The notes beneath the pieces are model-generated. The model made no database searches and was not told the origin of the DNA. It was given only the letters and a program-made list of their open reading frames with translations. From positions 1 through 27,539 of the forward strand of contig JAZDLA010000004.1 of NCBI GenBank assembly GCA_043802425.1: a stretch of 27,539 nucleotides of DNA. Direction: 5' to 3'. Numbering within the stretch: the stretch's first letter is position 1; every line of letters begins with the position of its first letter. Below, one piece after another: positions 1-6,567 of the stretch. The stretch comes from JAGUYA01 sp043802425 (lineage in GTDB: Bacteria; Omnitrophota; Gorgyraeia; Gygaellales; Profunditerraquicolaceae). The position numbers and the translations under genes are program-made.

Positions 1-14
1 AATTTATGTTCCAC
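1..14 (-). CDS. rsmH: Possible 5' end of rsmH (mraW), cut by window edge
   Basis: Just downstream of mraZ on the same strand, a GTG at 14-12 opens a frame reading M-E-H-K before the window ends. RsmH (16S rRNA C1402 N4-methyltransferase) proteins often begin in this way (MEHKPV-like), and rsmH is the usual gene after mraZ. An alternative ATG at 28-26 in another frame reads MSFFRWN and fits no family I know. The call rests on four codons plus gene order, so it is tentative. Confidence 0.4.
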
Positions 15-33
15 CGGAAAAAACTCATTAATT

Positions 34-471
34 TTATACGTCCATTAATTTTTCTGCGATCTCCTCAAAAGAAGAACGCGAACTCCCGTAGAACGCATGC
101 CACTTATCTTTGGCCCAGATTTCTATCCTGCTGGATACGCCGACAAGAACCACATCCTTTTTGATCTCTGCAAAATCCTTTAAGTATTGGGGAAGAAGAA
201 TCCTGCCCTGCTTATCGGGCGAGGCTTCTCCTGCTCCGGAAAAATAGATACGGTTAAAGGTGCGTGCCTGCTGCTTAGTAAAAGAGATGGCTTTGAATTT
301 AGCCTCTTGCGTGCGCCACTCTTCCTCGGAAAACATAAAAAGACACTTATCCAGACCGCGCGTAACAAAAAATCTTTCTATAAAGTGCGCTTTTGCAGTC
401 TCGCGAAATTTGGCAGGTAAGATAAGACGACCTTTACGGTCTATGGAATGTAAATACTCCCCATAGAACAT
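34..471 (-). CDS. mraZ: MraZ, transcriptional regulator of the division/cell-wall cluster
   Basis: A 145-residue protein of normal family length. It has the two tandem SpoVT/AbrB-like halves expected of MraZ, each with a DxxxR motif: D11-R15 (DRKGR) followed by LILPAKF, and D86-R90 (DKQGR) followed by ILLP. MraZ is a nucleoid-associated ring-shaped regulator that binds short direct repeats ahead of its own gene and represses the mra/dcw cluster. Here a strong promoter and three AAAGTGG repeats lie directly upstream, which supports autoregulation. The ATG at 471 is preceded by AAGGA at good spacing. The gene is separated from ribF by its own promoter and opens the next transcription unit, with rsmH probably following. 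Confidence 0.97.
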   Translation of the reverse strand: MFYGEYLHSIDRKGRLILPAKFRETAKAHFIERFFVTRGLDKCLFMFSEEEWRTQEAKFKAISFTKQQARTFNRIYFSGAGEASPDKQGRILLPQYLKDFAEIKKDVVLVGVSSRIEIWAKDKWHAFYGSSRSSFEEIAEKLMDV

Positions 472-484
472 GGCTTTGTCCTTT

Positions 485-511
485 CCACTTTACTCCACTT
501 TTAACCACTTT
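485..511 (-). promoter_or_regulatory. Three MraZ boxes (AAAGTGG, 10-bp period)
   Basis: On the minus strand the heptamer AAAGTGG occurs three times at exactly 10-bp spacing (511-505, 501-495, 491-485). It lies between the predicted start of transcription and the mraZ ribosome binding site. Published MraZ sites are short G-rich direct repeats with a 10-bp period (TGGG-type in enterics, AAAGTG-type in mollicutes), so the match is close. Binding here would block promoter clearance or elongation. Confidence 0.85.
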
Positions 512-518
512 GATGATA

Positions 519-547
519 AGTATAGACAAAATTCTCTTCTTTGTCAA
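519..547 (-). promoter_or_regulatory. Sigma70-type promoter of mraZ
   Basis: On the minus strand there is a perfect -35 TTGACA (547-542), a 17-base spacer and a -10 TATACT (524-519). The predicted start of transcription is near 512, immediately before the MraZ boxes, which gives a leader of about 40 bases to the ATG at 471. Confidence 0.85.
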
Positions 548-599
548 GTTAAAAATTCACCTAACTTAATGAAACACAAGGACTAGTGGATATTGACCT

Positions 600-1565
600 T
601 TAAGATGGGCATATATTGTGGTGGGGGTTGGGGAGGAAAAATATCTTTCCTACTGCGGATATGTCTTTTTTGATCTGCCGAACTAAAAACTGACTAGAGG
701 CAAATTTCTTTTCTTCTCTAATCTTGCGGATAAACTGAATCTCTAAATATTTACCGTAGATATTCTGGCAAAAATTAAATATAAATACTTCGATGTGTTT
801 TATGTCTTTGGATTTTTCCGCTAAAAGCGGGATCCCGCCTTGGCGGGAAAAAGTCGGTTTCTTCCCGATATAACAGAGGCCTTTTAAATTGTAGCGGTTA
901 AAGATTATCTTTACCGCATACACTCCTGAAGGCGGAAGCACCTCATGGTGAGGGTTAATATTCGCAGTGGGAAAACCCAATTTTCTCCCCAAAGAAGTCC
1001 CCTTGATTACTGTACCTAAGACGCTAACTGGTCGAGAAAGTAATCTTGCCGCAGTATTAAGCTGCCCATCTATAATTAGCCGACGGATATAGGTGCTGCT
1101 AATGGACTTATTGTTTATTTTGATTACCTCAAATAACCGTAATCTAAAATTATAGATACGGGACAATTTTCTCAAAGCCCCTGAATCGCCTTTTGCGCCT
1201 TTACCGAAACGAAAATTATTACCTACGTATATATAATCTATGCCTATCTTTTTAATTAAAATATTTTTGATAAAATCTTCTGCTGTGATTATGGAAAGCG
1301 CGCTGCTAAATTTTATCACTATGCATGCGTCTATCCCGATGGCCCCGATTAATCTTAAGCGGTGTTCTAAAGAATACAGGCTTTTTTCTCTGTGCGGGTC
1401 AGGCCAGAATGTCACTACCATAGCCGTTCCTTTTATGCGCCTGGCCTTGCTAACCGCAGCTTTTAATATCTTACGGTGCCCCAGATGCACCCCGTCAAAA
1501 ACCCCCAGCGCCAACACCGGCCTCTTGAATTTCTTAATTTTATTGATACCGTATATAACTTTCAT
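600..1565 (-). CDS. ribF: Bifunctional riboflavin kinase / FAD synthetase
   Basis: RibF phosphorylates riboflavin to FMN and adenylates FMN to FAD. The 321-residue protein has the N-terminal nucleotidyltransferase domain (LGVFDGVHLGH near 20-30, STYIRRLI near 157-164) and the C-terminal riboflavin kinase domain (GTSLGRKLGFPTANI near 189-203, IGKKPTF near 233-239). Length is close to the family norm. Residues about 240-250, between the PTF motif and IEVFIFNF, are longer than usual. They are encoded by overlapping GC-rich palindromes (818-847), as if a small palindromic repeat had been accepted in frame. It follows nrnA by 10 bases. truB, the usual neighbour, is missing. It supplies the ligand of the FMN riboswitch found upstream of ribBA. 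Confidence 0.97.
   Translation of the reverse strand: MKVIYGINKIKKFKRPVLALGVFDGVHLGHRKILKAAVSKARRIKGTAMVVTFWPDPHREKSLYSLEHRLRLIGAIGIDACIVIKFSSALSIITAEDFIKNILIKKIGIDYIYVGNNFRFGKGAKGDSGALRKLSRIYNFRLRLFEVIKINNKSISSTYIRRLIIDGQLNTAARLLSRPVSVLGTVIKGTSLGRKLGFPTANINPHHEVLPPSGVYAVKIIFNRYNLKGLCYIGKKPTFSRQGGIPLLAEKSKDIKHIEVFIFNFCQNIYGKYLEIQFIRKIREEKKFASSQFLVRQIKKDISAVGKIFFLPNPHHNICPS
818..847. repeat. Nested palindromes inside ribF
   Basis: Three overlapping perfect inverted repeats are packed into 30 bases: CCGC-N5-GCGG (818-830), GCGGGATCCCGC (827-838) and CCCGCCTTGGCGGG (834-847). The middle 12-mer recurs exactly at 6549-6560 in an intergenic gap. The reading frame of ribF stays open across the element and gains a segment not usual in the family. 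Confidence 0.75.
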
Positions 1566-1575
1566 TATTCCAATC

Positions 1576-2547
1576 TTATTTTAGGGCTTGGTTTATTTTG
1601 GCTAGAACCTTTCTACGGACATCATCAATTTTACCGTGAATAGTAGCACCGCTGGCGGTCTTATGACCACCGCCTCCGAAGAAGCCGGCAATCGCATTGA
1701 CATCTACTTTACCATGCGAACGAAAATTTACCCTGACCTCATTCTTCTTGCTTAAATTCTCCTTAAACAAAACTACGACTTGCGCATCTTCTATAGCACG
1801 GCCAAAACTTAAGATATGCTCACTCAAATCAAAAGAAAGCTTCTTGTTCCTTAAGATGCCCCGCTTGAGTTGAAACCAGATTATTCTACCTTGAGCCTCT
1901 CGTCTCATTTGCGGCAATATTTTGCTAAAGAGTTGCGCATCCTCAAATGGTATGCTCTCATAGATATTCTTATAAATCCCTGGGATATCCAGATTAAATT
2001 TCAGCAGCTCTGAAATCGCCTTATGCGTGAAACTAGTGGTATTAGAATAACGGAATGACCCCGTATCTGTAAGGATACCTGCATACAAAAGAACTGCTGA
2101 CTCTCTATCTAACGGAATACGCAAGGCCCGATAAAGCTGATAAATCATCTCTGAACAAGAAGAAGCGCACGCATCTATCCAGTTTGTATCCGCAAACCGG
2201 CTATTACTGATATGGTGGTCAATATTCAAGGTGGGTTTATTAGCCTTATTCAACCTGAATACTTCCCCGCTTCTAGTAAAATCGGAACAATCCAGGAACG
2301 CCAGGCAATCAAAATTTATACCCTTAATATTACTTCTAAATTTTTTCATCTTATTTATATCCGGTAGGAAAGCATACTGAGGCGGATAATCATCTTCATT
2401 TACAATAACAGTGCCTTTGCCCAGTTTCTGCAGGAGCCGGGAAAAAGCCAACTCTGAACCCAAGGCATCCCCTTCTAAATTCGTATGGCTGGTAATTAAA
2501 AAATTCTTATGCTTTTTTATGCGGGCGACGGCTTTTTTTAGGCTCAC
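1576..2547 (-). CDS. nrnA: DHH/DHHA1 phosphoesterase (NrnA-type oligoribonuclease / pAp phosphatase)
   Basis: NrnA degrades very short oligoribonucleotides and 3'-phosphoadenosine 5'-phosphate with bound manganese. From the chosen start the protein has 323 residues: a DHH domain with GDALGS (26-31), an Asp in FLDCSD (near 86) and DHH at 110-112, then a DHHA1 substrate domain with GGGGHKTASG near 291-300. An ATG further upstream (2625) would add 26 unrelated basic residues and a 119-base overlap with rbfA. The GTG at 2547, preceded by a purine-rich GAGAAAG stretch, starts exactly where family members do and still overlaps rbfA by 41 bases. The rbfA-nrnA-ribF order is a common translation-linked neighbourhood. 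Confidence 0.93.
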   Translation of the reverse strand: MSLKKAVARIKKHKNFLITSHTNLEGDALGSELAFSRLLQKLGKGTVIVNEDDYPPQYAFLPDINKMKKFRSNIKGINFDCLAFLDCSDFTRSGEVFRLNKANKPTLNIDHHISNSRFADTNWIDACASSCSEMIYQLYRALRIPLDRESAVLLYAGILTDTGSFRYSNTTSFTHKAISELLKFNLDIPGIYKNIYESIPFEDAQLFSKILPQMRREAQGRIIWFQLKRGILRNKKLSFDLSEHILSFGRAIEDAQVVVLFKENLSKKNEVRVNFRSHGKVDVNAIAGFFGGGGHKTASGATIHGKIDDVRRKVLAKINQALK

Positions 2548-2941
2548 TTTTTTTTCTCTTTCTCTTCGGCTTATCAGGCTTGATACAAGGGGCTTCTGAT
2601 TCTTTAAGCCTATGGATCTCCCCAAGCGCCTCTTCTATCCGTACGGAATATTCGGCTGATCTGTCTTCGTAAAAACTGATTTCAGGGGTAAACCTAAGTC
2701 TTATCCTCTGGGCAATCAGCCTGCGGATAAACCCCAAAGATGAATCCAAGGCACTCTTTGTCTTAGCGCGCTGTTCGTCGCTACCTAAGACGCTAAAGAA
2801 GACCTTGGCGTACTTTAAATCCGGGGTCATCTCTACCTGGGTGATAGTAACAAAACCCAGGCGCGGGTCGTTCAACTCTTCCTGCAAGATAACGCCAACC
2901 TCTCTCCTGATCGCTTCTGCTACTCTCTCGTATCTTGGCAT
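2507..2941 (-). CDS. rbfA: 30S ribosome-binding factor A
   Basis: RbfA assists late 30S maturation and acts near helix 1 of 16S rRNA. The single KH-like fold is visible in residues 1-110: RVAEAIRREVGVILQEEL at the start, DPRLGFVTIT, then DLKYAKVFFSVLG and the later LRFTPEISFYED. The protein has 144 residues, longer than the usual ~115-130, because of a very basic Lys/Arg/Pro tail from about residue 121. That tail is encoded in the stretch that overlaps the start of nrnA in another frame. It starts directly at the ylxP stop (TAAATG). Confidence 0.96.
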   Translation of the reverse strand: MPRYERVAEAIRREVGVILQEELNDPRLGFVTITQVEMTPDLKYAKVFFSVLGSDEQRAKTKSALDSSLGFIRRLIAQRIRLRFTPEISFYEDRSAEYSVRIEEALGEIHRLKESEAPCIKPDKPKRKRKKSEPKKSRRPHKKA

Positions 2942-3139
2942 TTAAATCAGCTCCATTTCGTAATCGATTAAATTGATATTACCTATCCTCTCCACAAAGT
3001 TGACTATTTCTGAGAGCGTACTGTTGGTATTGCTCCTACTCCTTTCTACACCTGCTACCGCCAAGGTAGTCTTCTGCCATTTATCTTCATCATCTATCTG
3101 GCTAACCGCAACATTAAAATTATTTCTTAATCTTGCCAT
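2942..3139 (-). CDS. ylxP: YlxP-like (DUF503) protein, N-terminally shortened
   Basis: A 65-residue product that aligns by eye with the C-terminal two thirds of the YlxP/DUF503 family: the RLRNNFNVAVSQIDDEDKWQKT segment corresponds to the family's conserved KFNVSVSEVDxxDxWQ core. Intact members have about 90-95 residues and begin with a beta strand and a SLKEKR-type helix that are missing here. Upstream the frame reads only four more sense codons (K-D-S-L) before a stop at 3154-3152, inside the 3' end of cca. No other frame carries the lost N-terminus. The start overlaps the cca stop as TAATG, so it could be translated by coupling. It is either a functional short form or a remnant produced when cca was joined here. 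The position before rbfA is the standard ylxP place. Confidence 0.75.
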   Translation of the reverse strand: MARLRNNFNVAVSQIDDEDKWQKTTLAVAGVERSRSNTNSTLSEIVNFVERIGNINLIDYEMELI

Positions 3140-4416
3140 TAGGCTATCTTTTTAATTAACTCTAATTCTTCTTTTTTAGTTTTCACCAGACCATCGAGCT
3201 TTTCCTTTAATACCCGGCTAAAAAATTTCCGGTAGGATTCCCCGGGAGCGATACCTAATTTACGCAGGTCATCTCCGCGGATGTAGATACGCATGCCGTT
3301 ATATACTGTGAAGAAATCGGTAATATGCCGTGCGAGATTCTTATCTTTGGATTTTGCCTTTATAAAAATAATCATCTCATAGCTAAGCGGCTCAAGAAGA
3401 TGAAAGACCCTGGAGGGTTTCATCTCTGTTTTATTTAACCGGCGTATAATAGCCCGGCTATCCTTTTTGCAATTCAGGATTCTCTTCTCTTCCCCCTTAC
3501 GCAAGCCAAATTGCCTGCAGATTAGTTTAATTTTATTTATACTCAAAGAGTCCAATAACCCTATGAGGTAAAGAAGCCAGGTATCGAGGTGCCGACGCTG
3601 AGGATGATTTTTCCTAAACCAGTTTATCTGTCTGCCAATAGCATTTAGCAGCGCGGCGGTCTTTTTGGATAAAGATAACCCCGGGCTGATGAAATCTAAC
3701 CCTGCCAATAACTGGATACGCCTAAGCTGCTTTAAAGGCTCTTCTTCTTTCAATATAAGAATCAGTTCATCGCGTAGCCTCTGCGGCTGGACTTTCTTTA
3801 GCATCCCTGAATTCGTTGCTTCTTTTAAAAGTCCAAGTGTATGCGGATCGATTCTAAAATCGTACCTTTGCTCAAAACGGATCGCCCTTAATATGCGGGT
3901 GGGGTCATCGATGAAGCTTAGATTGTGTAACATGCGTATCTTCTTATGGCCTAAATCTTCTTTTCCTCCAAAGAAATCTATGAACCTACCGAAATCCCCA
4001 CGGTTTATGCTGATAGCCATGGCATTGATAGTAAAATCCCGCCTGATTAAATCGTCCTCTAAGATGCCGCTGCTCACCTCGGGCAACTCGGCCGGATGCG
4101 GATAACGCTCTTTACGCGCAGTAGCTATATCCACCTTCAAGTGCTTCTCCAACACAAGCGTAGCAGTCCCAAACCTTCTGTGCCGGATTAATTTCGCCTT
4201 TAGCCGCTGGGCAAGTATTTCGGCAAATTTTATCCCGTCCCCTTCTACCACAATATCCAGATCCCAATTCTTAACACCTAAGATCAAGTCGCGTACAAAA
4301 CCACCCACTAAGTAAGCAGGTATATTATCCAAAGAAGCTACTTTACTAGCTAAATGCACTGAATCTTGTAAATCTTTGGGTAGTTTTCCCAGGTATTCTT
4401 TAATCTTTATAATCAT
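3139..4416 (-). CDS. cca: CCA tRNA nucleotidyltransferase (class II poly(A) polymerase family)
   Basis: The enzyme adds or repairs the 3' CCA (or only A or CC in split systems) of tRNA. The 425-residue protein has GGFVRD (38-43), the metal-binding DLD of NWDLDIVVEGD (52-54), RRDFTINAMA (125-134) and a DDPTRILRAIRFEQR stretch, followed by a helical tRNA-binding region. There is no HD or CBS domain. The WDLDIVVEGD form resembles enzymes of deep-branching bacteria, some of which add only part of CCA; specificity cannot be read here. The tRNA-Pro in this window already encodes CCA, so repair may be its role on that substrate. It replaces infB as the upstream neighbour of ylxP. Confidence 0.93.
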   Translation of the reverse strand: MIIKIKEYLGKLPKDLQDSVHLASKVASLDNIPAYLVGGFVRDLILGVKNWDLDIVVEGDGIKFAEILAQRLKAKLIRHRRFGTATLVLEKHLKVDIATARKERYPHPAELPEVSSGILEDDLIRRDFTINAMAISINRGDFGRFIDFFGGKEDLGHKKIRMLHNLSFIDDPTRILRAIRFEQRYDFRIDPHTLGLLKEATNSGMLKKVQPQRLRDELILILKEEEPLKQLRRIQLLAGLDFISPGLSLSKKTAALLNAIGRQINWFRKNHPQRRHLDTWLLYLIGLLDSLSINKIKLICRQFGLRKGEEKRILNCKKDSRAIIRRLNKTEMKPSRVFHLLEPLSYEMIIFIKAKSKDKNLARHITDFFTVYNGMRIYIRGDDLRKLGIAPGESYRKFFSRVLKEKLDGLVKTKKEELELIKKIA

Positions 4417-4500
4417 AGTCTTTAATAGCCCTCTATTCTATTCAAATATCTTTGATACTTATTGATTATGCTTGATAGCATCTAATACTATATTTATCTA

Positions 4501-5388
4501 TTAAGGCCGGGGATGAAACATCTTATGTATGGCCTTGAGTCTTTCTTTGGTAATATGGGTATAGATCTGCGTAGTGGAAATATTGGCATGTCCCAACATC
4601 TCCTGCACTGAACGTAGGTCCGCCCCCCTCTCTAATAAATGCGTAGCAAAGGAATGTCTTAAAATATGCGGTTTCATCGGCTTTTTTATCCTGGCCTCCC
4701 TAGCATATCTCTTAATGATCTTCCATAGGGACTGCCGGGATATCCTCTTGCCAAACCGATTCAAGAAAAGAAAATTACTCTCTCTATTCTTTAACATCTC
4801 TCTACGGCTAGCCTCAATATATCTTTTAATACTGCCTATTGCCTTTCTGCCTAAAGGTATAATCCTCTCTTTATTCCCTTTGCCAAAACAGCGTAAGAAC
4901 CCCACCTCTAAATTAACATTATCTAGCTTAAGATCCGCTGCCTCGGAAACCCGCATACCGGTAGCGTAGAGGGTCTCTAAAATTGCCCTATCTCTTATTC
5001 CCTGCTTCTCTCTGATATTAGGCTGACTAAGGAGCGCATTTACCTCATTTGCGGAGAGTGTCTCGGGTATCTTCTTCCATAGCTTCGGCGATTCTATAAG
5101 GCTACTGGGATTAATTTTCAAAATCCTCTCGGCGACAAGAAATTTATAGAACGCCTTTATTGCCGCTAATCTGCGCGCGACGGAATTTGCCGCCAGGCCC
5201 CGGTCTTTTTGGGAAAGCATAAAATTAGTGATATTGTCCTTAGTTGCCGAAGATAAAGTATCAATATGCGCTGCTTTAAGAAAACTTATATAGGTATTGA
5301 TATCCTCCCGATAGGAAATAATAGTATTGCGGGAGAGGCCGCGTTCAACCGATAAATAGTTTAGGAAAGCATCTACGAGTTCGTGCAT
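4501..5388 (-). CDS. xerD: Tyrosine recombinase XerC/XerD family, most like XerD
   Basis: Xer recombinases resolve chromosome dimers at dif with FtsK. The 295-residue protein is normal length, with an N-terminal SAM-like core-binding domain (1-90) and a complete catalytic set: R146 (TGMRVSE), K170 (GKGNKER), H241 and R244 (HILRH), H267 (GHANIS) and nucleophile Y276 (TTQIYTH). The ending ITKERLKAIHKMFHPR is more XerD-like than XerC-like. An FtsK with a gamma-like domain is encoded in the same window. The ATG directly abuts the stop of the upstream hydrolase gene. No dif site or integron context was seen, so a housekeeping role is more likely than mobile integration. Confidence 0.93.
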   Translation of the reverse strand: MHELVDAFLNYLSVERGLSRNTIISYREDINTYISFLKAAHIDTLSSATKDNITNFMLSQKDRGLAANSVARRLAAIKAFYKFLVAERILKINPSSLIESPKLWKKIPETLSANEVNALLSQPNIREKQGIRDRAILETLYATGMRVSEAADLKLDNVNLEVGFLRCFGKGNKERIIPLGRKAIGSIKRYIEASRREMLKNRESNFLFLNRFGKRISRQSLWKIIKRYAREARIKKPMKPHILRHSFATHLLERGADLRSVQEMLGHANISTTQIYTHITKERLKAIHKMFHPRP

Positions 5389-6009
5389 TTAGCTTAAGAA
5401 AGGATTATTCTTCTTCTCTTCGGCAATGGTAGAAGACGGTCCATGTCCGGGATAGATAATTGTATCATCGCTTAAGCATAAGAGCTTCTCTTTTATAGAC
5501 TCAACCAGTAACATTTCGTCTGCCCCGGGAAAATCAGTCCTGCCTATCCCCTGGCAGAATAAGGTATCTCCGGTAAATAAGATTTTATCTTTCGGTTTTT
5601 TCAGGAGCAATGCGATTCCGCCCGGAGTGTGCCCGGGCACATGCATCACTTCCAATTGTATCTGGCCTAACTCTATAATCTCTTTGTCCTGCAGGATTTT
5701 AATCTCTGACTCCAGGCTAAAAGGCGACATAAAAAAACTTGATAGGTTCAACTTCGGATCTTTCAATAAAGCTAAATCCTCCCGGTGTATATAGACAGGC
5801 ACTGCAAATTTATCGTCACAGGCGATATGGTCAAAATGGCCATGGGTATTAATAATAAATTCTGGCTTTAAATCATATTTTTTTAATACCCGTTCTATCT
5901 TTTGTTCATCGCCACCCGGGTCGATAATTATTGCCCGCTGTCCGATACCAGCAGCAAGAATATAACAATTAACCTCTACCGGGCCTACGCAAACTGATTC
6001 TAAGATCAT
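5389..6009 (-). CDS. Metallo-beta-lactamase fold hydrolase (glyoxalase II-like)
   Basis: A 206-residue single-domain protein with the full zinc ligand set of the family: THGHFDH at 55-61, His in VPGHTPGG, Asp in FTGDTLF followed by GIGRTDFPG, and a final His in YPGHGPSS. The GRTDFPG segment and length match the bacterial YcbL-like small glyoxalase II group (hydroxyacylglutathione hydrolase-like), but the natural substrate of such proteins is often unknown. The start overlaps the stop of the lipoprotein gene by four bases (ATGA), so the two are probably co-translated. Confidence 0.9.
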   Translation of the reverse strand: MILESVCVGPVEVNCYILAAGIGQRAIIIDPGGDEQKIERVLKKYDLKPEFIINTHGHFDHIACDDKFAVPVYIHREDLALLKDPKLNLSSFFMSPFSLESEIKILQDKEIIELGQIQLEVMHVPGHTPGGIALLLKKPKDKILFTGDTLFCQGIGRTDFPGADEMLLVESIKEKLLCLSDDTIIYPGHGPSSTIAEEKKNNPFLS

Positions 6010-6506
6010 ACTAAATGATTTTTTATTTTGGGATAAGAAAAATCGCGCAAGATTCCCCTTTTAATACGCTCGGCGTTTAAGCGATGCCGCGACGCATCGC
6101 TTCCGTATAAATCCCTAGTAATTGAGTCTTTAAGGTCGTTTAGTTGATTAATATAAACATCCAACTGTTTCTGCTTTATTTCCTCTAGGGTCGCCCTAAG
6201 TAATTCCAAATTCTTTAAGGTTTCATTCATGCAGTCTATCTGTTTCTTGTAGCTTAATCCGGCAGCCAATGTGTTGATCAGCTCATCATGCCAGCTCTTC
6301 CAGAAGAGGAAATGCTTGCGGTAGACCTCTTCCCTGGTCATTACAGGCGGCTTATATTCCTCTGGGGCCAATACCATTTCTTCTTTTTTAGGTTCTCTCT
6401 TAGATTTACGGGTAAATTTACGCACAAAGGCATCGCAACCTATTAAATTACCTATTAAAAATAGAACAATCGTATAGCGTATAGCGTATAGCGCATAGCG
6501 TTTCAT
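6006..6506 (-). CDS. Predicted lipoprotein of unknown function
   Basis: I do not recognise a family. The 166-residue product has a short signal peptide with a lipobox (L21-I-G-C24), so Cys24 should be lipidated. The mature part is highly charged. A Lys/Glu-rich linker (to about 50) is followed by long amphipathic helices (about 60-165) without cysteines, which suggests a helical periplasmic or envelope protein. The n-region (RYALYAIRYT) is encoded by a tandem 7-bp repeat (6471-6500). The ATG at 6506 has a strong AAAGGAG binding site at about seven bases. It overlaps the next hydrolase gene by four bases. Confidence 0.75.
   Translation of the reverse strand: MKRYALYAIRYTIVLFLIGNLIGCDAFVRKFTRKSKREPKKEEMVLAPEEYKPPVMTREEVYRKHFLFWKSWHDELINTLAAGLSYKKQIDCMNETLKNLELLRATLEEIKQKQLDVYINQLNDLKDSITRDLYGSDASRHRLNAERIKRGILRDFSYPKIKNHLV
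6471..6500. repeat. Tandem heptamer repeat (about 4.3 copies)
   Basis: The unit CGTATAG is repeated at 6471, 6478 and 6485, with a fourth copy at 6492 carrying one change (CGCATAG), then a partial CG. It lies inside the first codons of the lipoprotein gene. Because 7 is not a multiple of 3, each copy is read in a new frame, which gives the alternating RYA/LYA/IRYT pattern. Gain or loss of a unit would shift the frame. Confidence 0.9.
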
Positions 6507-6546
6507 TTAACTATCTCCTTTTGCCTCCCGGCAGATTTAATTATCA

Positions 6547-6562
6547 AAGCGGGATCCCGCTT
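6547..6562. repeat. Intergenic palindrome between ligA and the lipoprotein gene
   Basis: A 16-bp perfect palindrome, AAGCGGGATCCCGCTT, lies five bases past the ligA stop. Its inner 12-mer (6549-6560) is identical to the one inside ribF at 827-838. As RNA it could fold as a six-pair stem with a GATC loop. There is no U-tract, so a terminator role is doubtful. It occupies most of the 61-base gap between the genes. Confidence 0.7.
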
Positions 6563-6567
6563 GCTAT

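Noticed and set aside
3665..4105. Open frame of 146 codons on the plus strand inside cca
   Set aside because: Low-complexity Ser/Lys-rich translation without family resemblance; fully contained in cca on the other strand.
4417..4500. Promoter for cca in the 84-base gap after xerD
   Set aside because: The gap is AT-rich with several TAT-like words, but no -35/-10 pair with good spacing stood out.
4501..5388. Integrase of a mobile element or integron
   Set aside because: Length, XerD-like C-terminus and housekeeping neighbours argue for chromosomal Xer; no att-like repeats or cargo genes were seen.
6547..6562. Intrinsic terminator after ligA
   Set aside because: The palindrome has no U-tract on either strand, and an identical core occurs inside the ribF coding sequence.
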